Source: Negativicutes bacterium
Lineage (GTDB): Bacteria; Bacillota_C; Negativicutes; Sporomusales_B; JARLHX01
Length of the DNA stretch: 64,000 nucleotides
Assembly (NCBI GenBank): GCA_031292015.1
Contig: JARLHY010000114.1
Span: 22,455-86,454 of the forward strand
Reading direction: 5' to 3'
Below are positions 59,301 to 64,000 of this stretch, piece after piece. Positions within the stretch are counted from its first letter, which is position 1, and the number at the start of each line of letters is the position of its first letter. The notes under the pieces were generated by a model that did not search any database, was not told where the DNA came from, and was given only the letters and a program-made list of their open reading frames with translations. Both the position numbers and the translations under genes were made by a program.

Positions 59301-59379
59301 CAAACGGCTGCACGATGTACTTGAGCAGGCAGTGCCGCTCAAAACCGGTCTTGTTGACATTGATCATGACTTGATTCAT
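56326..59379 (-). CDS. Giant multidomain glycosyltransferase with shared C-terminal module
   Basis: The 1017-residue cytoplasmic protein has three parts. A GT4-like domain (about 1-385) has LFFASQPQVLKGLDLLLEAF and SCSEGISGSVLAAMSAGL. A second GT4 domain (about 390-765) has FVLCSNQFWVHKNHLTLFQA and VQPSLFEGLSLVVQECRALA, the E-x7-E retaining-transferase motif. A C-terminal module (about 778-1017) is paralogous to that of the next protein. Its shared marks are FGSR, a GFDYVFF/GFDFFFF strand and ESFCLGL followed by WWD. The ATG at 59379 is preferred (GGTGG upstream); one at 59397 lies two bases after the previous stop. Confidence 0.88.
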   Translation of the reverse strand: MNQVMINVNKTGFERHCLLKYIVQPFDESGAGQWHQNLWQVPMLAALIGGFGYNVDAVNWNAEEVVLPRQYDLLLDISPHNRQAYCQYLKPGCPQILYATGSCPSWQRRREEERLEAIRRRRGIRLEPRTSLAYQYPHPDEFQALFLVGNRRTLDTFGPVTSAQVSFIKNSGYVLPPPIDVSQKSPRDFLFFASQPQVLKGLDLLLEAFAASPEVNLYVCSLFSQEPDFCKAYEAELFHRPNIKPVGFVDIRGELFREIVRRCPYVILPSCSEGISGSVLAAMSAGLIPIVSPACGLEQDEAQILEDCSVEGIRDAIRHFAGASDQWLCRQAFRSLAIVQQRYNPRHYILSVAKALAGLLGSPPEPGIPSVSHLVQKRSACMIANTRVGIPLTGGKQWHGGVSYVETLVRSLSALARSERPALYLVISEGSLADFDCYRPFVHLFDGLILLGSTVSDLEAVLGTKPIHCQSLDELFSLVDFYYPVNSDVLPYRQAVSWIPDFQHRYLPDFFSGYEYQARESQFLKIAQQAKLLILNSRSAESDFRKFYPESGVVTRILSASPQPEENWYTGNPEEVQAKYRLPERFVLCSNQFWVHKNHLTLFQAVSLLKKTGRAVHLVCTGPTDDYRIPGYFEILQGQIDALGIRENVSILGLIPREDQIQLLRRSLFVVQPSLFEGLSLVVQECRALAKPIVLSDLDVHVEYSYGTTFRRSDPQDLAVKMDALLSSCRPGPDKPAESLARTGALAAVEARAREFCEIVLEYLGCSGLPAPRPEPAPPVTILTSLTPDNILVQQAALRSWRQCGFTAVALNSPADIDALRPHFPDTEFVPAYRDGRSAYGRPCVYIQDLLDCASRRPTAVCGIVKADIVFKGEKLAAFMAKEAADSIVFGSRLDVEALESVEGTPRTGGFDYVFFPKNKTGCYPAESFCLGLYWWDYWLILMAIANDLPGKMLVSPVAWHVRHAAPADVGLWTRLGILLSRYAETDYAVTPEKMAEYQQLLFYTIRDNSVPLHING

Positions 59380-59399
59380 AAGGCACCAATCCACCATTT

Positions 59400-62234
59400 T
59401 TAGAGAATGACGTCCCGGGCCTCCCGGTTGATCTTCTGCGCGCACTGATGCAGGTAAACGAGCGTCGTCTCAGGCGACAGCGGCGAGGCTGGGGGGAAAT
59501 GCCCAGCCAGCGTGCCGCCCAGTTGCAGCCAGGTTCCCTGATCCCAGGCCGCCTGGTGGGCGACATGGGCCGCCACAGGCGTGACCAGCCTTTTCACCGG
59601 CCACTGACGCTCCAGGGGCAGCAGGGCAGCCCAAAAGTCCCACCAGGGCAGACCCAGACAAAAGGACTCCGGCGGGAAACCTGCCAGCAGGTCCTGATGA
59701 AAGAAAAAGAAATCAAAACCCAGCTGATAGACCTTGCCCTCCTTGGCATCAGGAGAAGCCGCGTCGAAACGCGAACCGAAGACAACCTGGCTGCCGGACT
59801 GGGCAAGAAGGAATTCACGCAGGTTGTGGTTGATAAGGTAAATGTCCGAATTGATGATCCCGCCCAGTCGGGCCCGGGTCTCGGCCAGGCCGGCCAGCAG
59901 GTCGTCGAAGTAGATAAAAGGTTTGCCGAACTGCCGCCGGGCGTCCCGGCCGGCGGCAATGAACCGGACGTCGGGGAAGCGGGGCCGCAGGGCCTCAATC
60001 TCGTCGGCAGGATTGACGGCCAGAATGCGAAATCCGGCCTGGTGCCAGGTGTCGAGGGCCTCCCGCTGGGCGTCATAGTTCCTGGGAGCGATGGAGGTGG
60101 CCACAACAAGCGTCTCCGGCTTTACCAGTGAAATGGGGCCCAGCTGTTTCAGCAGATTCCTCGGCGCAGGCTGGACTTGCGGCCGACCCGGGACGGCGGA
60201 CACGTCCGGCCCGGTCTGAACCATGGACAGCAGCGCAGCCTCAAAGGCCGGCTGAGCGGACTTGCCGTCAAACAGCGCTTCCTGCACCCGGGCTTTGATC
60301 ACCTTGGCTACCCGCCGGCGGAGACCATGGTCCTGGGCAAACCGCACGCCCCAGGCAACAAACTCTTTCTCATCGGCGGCAATACCTTCCTCGACTCCCA
60401 GAGCCCGCAGCATACCGGCACCCCAGCGGCTGCGGGACAGTTCCCCCTCCTGGGTCACGACAGGCAGCCCGACGTACAGGGCCTCCATGTTGGTGGTCCA
60501 GCCGCCGTAAGGGTAGGTGTCGAGCTGAACGTCGGCGATTTCCAGCAGGCCGAGGACGCTGCGGTAATGGCCGATGGAAGGCAAAATCAGCAGACGGTCG
60601 TTCACCCCGGCTTCGGTGGCCGCGGCGCGGAGCCGTTTGGCCAGCCTGGCGTCGATGCCGCCGGGGGTGGTGTAGGGTTTGAGCAGTACCCAGGCGTTCG
60701 GCGCCTGCCTCAGGATTTCGATGTACAGGCTCTCCCGCTCGGCACGGTGCTTGATGCCGTTGGCGCAGGAAATGAACAGCACGGCGTCATCAGGAACGCC
60801 GAGGTCTTGGCGGGTCATGGCGCGTAGCGGATCATCCGGCAGGAACTGGGCCGCCCCCAGTTTCGGCAGCCGGATAAGCTTCTCCCGGTACTGGGACTGG
60901 GCCGAAGGCGACTCGAAGTCGCCGCTGATATAGTAGTCCATCGTCGGTATCCCGGTGGTGGTCCCGTGGCCTACCATGGCACACTGAACCGGCGCCAGGC
61001 GCAGCCCTGATAAAATATAGGTGACCGCATCCATGCCGATGTCGGTGAAAATGAGAATATCCAGTTGGGCACCGATGACGCTGTTGATGATGGCGCCGAA
61101 ATTCTTCAAATCGGTGAATTTCTCAAAATGGTCGCTGTTGCTGACGAAGATGTCGGTAAATTCGTCCTGCCGCTCGGCCAGGGAAAACATAAACACCTCG
61201 AACCTGGTGCGGTCGTGGTGGATAATCCTGTTGATCATATAGTAAGGCACGGCCTGGCGGTAGAAATTGCGCGAAATATAGCCAATCCGGATACGCTCCC
61301 CGGCTTTGAGCTGACGGGGGGCCGGCTTCGGCAGGCTGGGGCACAGCCGGTTGATGGTGGCGTGAATCAGGTCGCCGAAGGCCGACAGAGCCGCGACATT
61401 ATTGCCGCCGATGTAGGAAGCCCGCCAGAAGCTTGTCATGATTTCCTGCACCAGGCTGACGAAATAAATGACACCGAGCTGTTCCGGCCGCTGCAGCAGG
61501 GCCCGGCACAGCTCGGGCACATAGCGGGCCAGCCGGTCGCGGTGCTTCATATCGCCGTTGAAATAGGGTATGTTGATCAGCCAACAGACAAGAATATTCC
61601 TGCAATGCAGCGCCAGTGCCGAGTCCAGCAGGGCGCCGCAGTCCACGTCGAATTCGTCGGCATCCAGCGGAAAATACATACTGGCCGCCAGCAGGCCGGG
61701 AAACCCGCCGCCGCGCAGCCTTGCTATCATAGCCCGGTCGGGCCGCCCATTGGCGCTGTCCCACAGCATATTGTGCGGCGCGGCCATATTAAGAAAAACC
61801 TGTTGCCATAAACTCAGTAAAAGCCGCTGATACGGGTCGCCCAGCGCCTGCAGCTCGTCGCAGCCGACAGCCAGCAGCCAGTCGCGCAGACTGTCCCTCA
61901 GCCTTAAGGTGACGAAGATGGCGGCAGCCTGTTCGTCGGAAGACGGCTTGGCCGCACCTGAGGGCGGTTTGCGGAGCTGGAACCACTTCTCCAGCATGAT
62001 CCAATAATCATTGCCGTTGTGCGGCGACAGGTAGGCCAGGCAGTGGCTGTAGCATAAGTCGAGAAAGACGTTTTTCTCGATGGGGTCCTGAAAGGAATGG
62101 TTCTGCAAAACTTCTTCCAGCTTCTCCCCCACCTGCCGCCAGCCGCCAGGAATGGCCGCCGCGATAAGGGCGGTCAGGCCGTAGCGGTCCATCAACGCCA
62201 GGCAGGCCGATTCGGGACCGGTATTTTCCTGCAC
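59400..62234 (-). CDS. GT41 (O-GlcNAc transferase-like) protein with shared C-terminal module
   Basis: The 944-residue protein has a helical N-terminal region (about 1-305). A GT41/SPINDLY-type domain (about 310-670) follows: RIRIGYISRNFYRQAVPYYM, AMVGHGTTTGIPTMDYYISG, LFISCANGIKHRAERESLYI, and DTYPYGGWTTNMEALYVGLP. The C-terminal module (about 707-944) is shared with the downstream protein. GT41 enzymes add GlcNAc or other sugars to Ser/Thr of proteins, so this is the best candidate for the protein-priming transferase. The frame opens at a GTG at 62243, but GAGG is better spaced for the GTG at 62234. It is 20 bases from the next gene. Confidence 0.9.
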   Translation of the reverse strand: MQENTGPESACLALMDRYGLTALIAAAIPGGWRQVGEKLEEVLQNHSFQDPIEKNVFLDLCYSHCLAYLSPHNGNDYWIMLEKWFQLRKPPSGAAKPSSDEQAAAIFVTLRLRDSLRDWLLAVGCDELQALGDPYQRLLLSLWQQVFLNMAAPHNMLWDSANGRPDRAMIARLRGGGFPGLLAASMYFPLDADEFDVDCGALLDSALALHCRNILVCWLINIPYFNGDMKHRDRLARYVPELCRALLQRPEQLGVIYFVSLVQEIMTSFWRASYIGGNNVAALSAFGDLIHATINRLCPSLPKPAPRQLKAGERIRIGYISRNFYRQAVPYYMINRIIHHDRTRFEVFMFSLAERQDEFTDIFVSNSDHFEKFTDLKNFGAIINSVIGAQLDILIFTDIGMDAVTYILSGLRLAPVQCAMVGHGTTTGIPTMDYYISGDFESPSAQSQYREKLIRLPKLGAAQFLPDDPLRAMTRQDLGVPDDAVLFISCANGIKHRAERESLYIEILRQAPNAWVLLKPYTTPGGIDARLAKRLRAAATEAGVNDRLLILPSIGHYRSVLGLLEIADVQLDTYPYGGWTTNMEALYVGLPVVTQEGELSRSRWGAGMLRALGVEEGIAADEKEFVAWGVRFAQDHGLRRRVAKVIKARVQEALFDGKSAQPAFEAALLSMVQTGPDVSAVPGRPQVQPAPRNLLKQLGPISLVKPETLVVATSIAPRNYDAQREALDTWHQAGFRILAVNPADEIEALRPRFPDVRFIAAGRDARRQFGKPFIYFDDLLAGLAETRARLGGIINSDIYLINHNLREFLLAQSGSQVVFGSRFDAASPDAKEGKVYQLGFDFFFFHQDLLAGFPPESFCLGLPWWDFWAALLPLERQWPVKRLVTPVAAHVAHQAAWDQGTWLQLGGTLAGHFPPASPLSPETTLVYLHQCAQKINREARDVIL

Positions 62235-62300
62235 TGATTTCACCTCGGAATTTGCGATTTCAGGTTATAGTATTCAGACGCTGCCTGCTAGGTGCATATG

Positions 62301-62328
62301 AAAACCCGGCCGTGTGAGGCCGGGTTTT
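62301..62328 (-). terminator. Terminator of the tandem-repeat protein gene
   Basis: AAAACCCGGCC (62301-62311) pairs with GGCCGGGTTTT (62318-62328), ending three bases from the stop codon at 62332. Transcription of the repeat gene therefore ends before the glycosyltransferase genes, which need their own start in 62235-62300. Confidence 0.85.
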
Positions 62329-62331
62329 CAT

Positions 62332-64000
62332 TCAAGGATCGATGCCGTTGCCGAGCTGTGGCGCGAAATCGATGGTTATGAGCTGAGTCGCGTCGATGAT
62401 GACATTGCCTGCGGTTGTTTGTATAGCTGCAGGATAGAGCCCCGGTGCAAGATTAGCGATTACTACTTGGAATTCAGTCACTGTATTCGCACCCTGCCCC
62501 AGGTCGATATGGTCAAACTCATTGCTGCACAAGCTGTTGACTGCCAGAGCGTTGGTAAAGATCAGACTCTGCGGGCAGCTGTCGGTTCGGAAAACCTTTA
62601 CTAGAACAATAAACGGGGTGCTATTGTTGTTCAGCACTTTCACTGTCAGGAATCTGGCGTTGGAGGAGGCGAATACCGGGCCGGTAGTGACGTCGGCAAA
62701 AGTGTGGAGAACGACATTTTCGATCAGGCGGATTTCGTTCTTGATTTCGTTGAGCCCGACGACGCCGTTATTGATGGTATTGTTGATGAGGATGATCTCG
62801 GACTTGATCTCGTTGAGTCCGACGACGCCGTTATTGATGGTGTTGTTGATGAGAATGATCTCAGCCTTGATTTCGTTGAGGCCAATAATTTGGTTGCTGA
62901 CGGCGTTGTTGATGATGATGACTTCGTTCAATATGTCGTTGATGATCGGGCCAAGGTTGATGTTAAGGTTGAGCTGGCTTACCTGATTCCCGATCAGGAT
63001 GATCTCGTTTTTGATCTCGTTCAACCCGACGACACCATTGTTTATCGTATTGTTGATGAGGATAATCTCGGCCTTGATTTCGTTCAGGCCCACAATCGGA
63101 CTGCTGACCGCGTTGTTGATGATGATGATCTCGGCCTTGATTTCGTTCAGGCCGACAATCGGGCTACTGACCGCGTTGTTGATAACGATGATCTCGGCTT
63201 TGATTTCGTTGAGGCCGACAATCGGGCTACTGACCGCGTTGTTGATGATGATGATCTCGGCTTTGATCTCGTTGAGACCCACAATCGGGCTGCTGATCGC
63301 GTTGTTGATGACAATGATCTCGGCCTTGATTTCGTTGAGGCCCACAATCGGACTGCTGATCGCGTTGTTGATGATGATGATCTCGGCCTTGATTTCGTTG
63401 AGGCCGACAATCGGGCTGCTGATCGCGTTGTTGATGACAATGATCTCGGCTTTGATTTCGTTCAGGCCGACGATGGGGCTGCTGATCGCGTTGTTGATGA
63501 CGATGATCTCGGCCTTGATTTCATTCAAGCCGACAATCGGGCTGCTGATCGCGTTGTTGATGACAATGATCTCGGCTTTGATCTCATTGAGACCGACAAT
63601 CGGACTGCTGATGGCATTGTTGATGACGATGATCTCGGCCTTGATTTCGTTGAGGCCCACAATCGGACTGCTGATGGCATTGTTGATGACGATGATCTCG
63701 GCTTTGATCTCATTGAGACCGACAATCGGGCTGCTGATCGCGTTGTTGATGACGATGATCTCGGCTTTGATCTCGTTGAGGCCTACGATGCGGTTGTTGA
63801 TAGTGTTGTTGATCAGGAGAATTTCGTTGAGGGCAAGTGTGAGATTCCCCAAATTGACACTGGAGATTTGATTGTTGATCAGAATGATCTCGGCCTTGAT
63901 CTCATTCAGGCCGACAACGCTGTTATTGACGGTGTTGTTGATCAGGGCGACCTCGTTGCCGATGAACACCACTTCGTTCAGGATCGAATTGAAGCCCGCG
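62332..64000 (-). CDS. Tandem-repeat protein, 3' part (likely glycosylated surface or spore protein)
   Basis: The frame is open to the right edge, so the N-terminus is missing; 556 codons are visible. It consists of repeats with consensus NNAISSPIVGLNEIKAEIIV plus I (21 residues). Eleven are SSPIV-type units of identical length, flanked by variant units (NNTINNGVVGLNEIK). Ile/Leu recur every seven residues, so three heptads per unit could make a coiled coil broken at SSP. A cysteine-containing C-terminal domain of about 130 residues (from FADVTTGPVFASSNARFLTV) has beta-strand character. It has Ser-rich and N-x-T sites and sits beside glycosyltransferase genes. I do not recognise a family. Confidence 0.85.
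   Translation of the reverse strand, partial: AGFNSILNEVVFIGNEVALINNTVNNSVVGLNEIKAEIILINNQISSVNLGNLTLALNEILLINNTINNRIVGLNEIKAEIIVINNAISSPIVGLNEIKAEIIVINNAISSPIVGLNEIKAEIIVINNAISSPIVGLNEIKAEIIVINNAISSPIVGLNEIKAEIIVINNAISSPIVGLNEIKAEIIVINNAISSPIVGLNEIKAEIIIINNAISSPIVGLNEIKAEIIVINNAISSPIVGLNEIKAEIIIINNAVSSPIVGLNEIKAEIIVINNAVSSPIVGLNEIKAEIIIINNAVSSPIVGLNEIKAEIILINNTINNGVVGLNEIKNEIILIGNQVSQLNLNINLGPIINDILNEVIIINNAVSNQIIGLNEIKAEIILINNTINNGVVGLNEIKSEIILINNTINNGVVGLNEIKNEIRLIENVVLHTFADVTTGPVFASSNARFLTVKVLNNNSTPFIVLVKVFRTDSCPQSLIFTNALAVNSLCSNEFDHIDLGQGANTVTEFQVVIANLAPGLYPAAIQTTAGNVIIDATQLITIDFAPQLGNGIDP
63093..63785. repeat. Eleven 63-bp tandem units within the repeat-protein gene
   Basis: The motif AATCGGNCT recurs at exact 63-base steps from about 63093 to 63723. 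Units differ only at a few silent or conservative positions (for example GACC/GATC giving Val/Ile). The exact phase and near-identity suggest recent unequal exchange or slippage, so copy number is probably variable between strains. Confidence 0.92.

Noticed and set aside
63093..63785. The 63-bp repeats as a CRISPR array
   Set aside because: There are no unique spacers; units are contiguous, in frame and encode a protein repeat.
62999..63871. A 290-codon plus-strand frame with 21-residue hydrophobic repeats
   Set aside because: It is the complement of the repeat array; the minus-strand frame continues beyond the array into a unique C-terminal domain and ends at a terminator, the plus-strand one does not.

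Overview
The window looks like the chromosome of a GC-moderate diderm Firmicute, most likely a Negativicute of the Sporomusaceae type. The case rests on AGGAGG-type ribosome binding sites throughout, Firmicute-style fluoride riboswitch and 6S-like RNAs, an AcrAB-type RND pump that implies an outer membrane, and many lipoproteins, chemoreceptors and c-di-GMP proteins. This is inference from content; no rRNA or other taxonomic marker is present. About 57 protein genes are supported, mostly on the minus strand. No tRNA, rRNA, CRISPR array, IS transposase or prophage was seen.

Region by region. 0-9.8 kb: small transport and regulator units (MocR-type fragment/EamA, MarR-cupin with two identical 12-bp operators, LysR-cupin, orphan branched-chain amino acid binding lipoprotein, SDR) plus a diguanylate cyclase. 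10-18.6 kb: signalling block (HD-GYP, CheW-like, chemoreceptor, CheW, LuxR-type response regulator, REC-HDOD, Cache histidine kinase). 18.7-26.5 kb: methyltransferase, PhnD-like binding protein, ArsR, small zinc-binding proteins, a 6S-like RNA, a class D beta-lactamase, an FHA-winged-helix protein and a TetR-controlled methyltransferase-hydrolase operon. 26.5-29.1 kb: an operon for antiporter, universal stress protein, DUF190 protein and CrcB/Fluc, headed by a clear fluoride riboswitch. 29.1-38.5 kb: iron-sulfur aldo/keto reductase, RocB-like peptidase with ornithine cyclodeaminase-like enzyme, and TetR-controlled RND efflux. 38.6-43 kb: LysR/AEC transporter unit with two small novel genes, and an MhqR-like unit with a 38-residue desulforedoxin and DoxX. 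43.5-50.7 kb: AraC, alcohol dehydrogenase, TIM-barrel protein, BKACE, sugar-acid dehydratase, KDG kinase and KDPG aldolase (an Entner-Doudoroff-type sugar-acid route).

50.9-64 kb is a glycosylation island: GDP-mannose 4,6-dehydratase and GDP-fucose synthase (GDP-L-fucose supply), a two-domain GT2 protein, a methyltransferase-glycosyltransferase fusion, two giant multidomain glycosyltransferases that share the same C-terminal module of about 240 residues, and the 3' part of a tandem-repeat protein with eleven near-identical 21-residue units in exact 63-bp phase. My reading is that this is a surface or spore-coat glycoprotein with its dedicated glycosylation machinery. It is the best candidate for an undescribed system here.

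Other points that change a naive annotation: a 245-bp and a 124-bp copy of a dispersed terminal-inverted-repeat element, several gene starts moved downstream because terminators or the riboswitch lie inside the longest frame, and two genes too short for usual ORF cut-offs.
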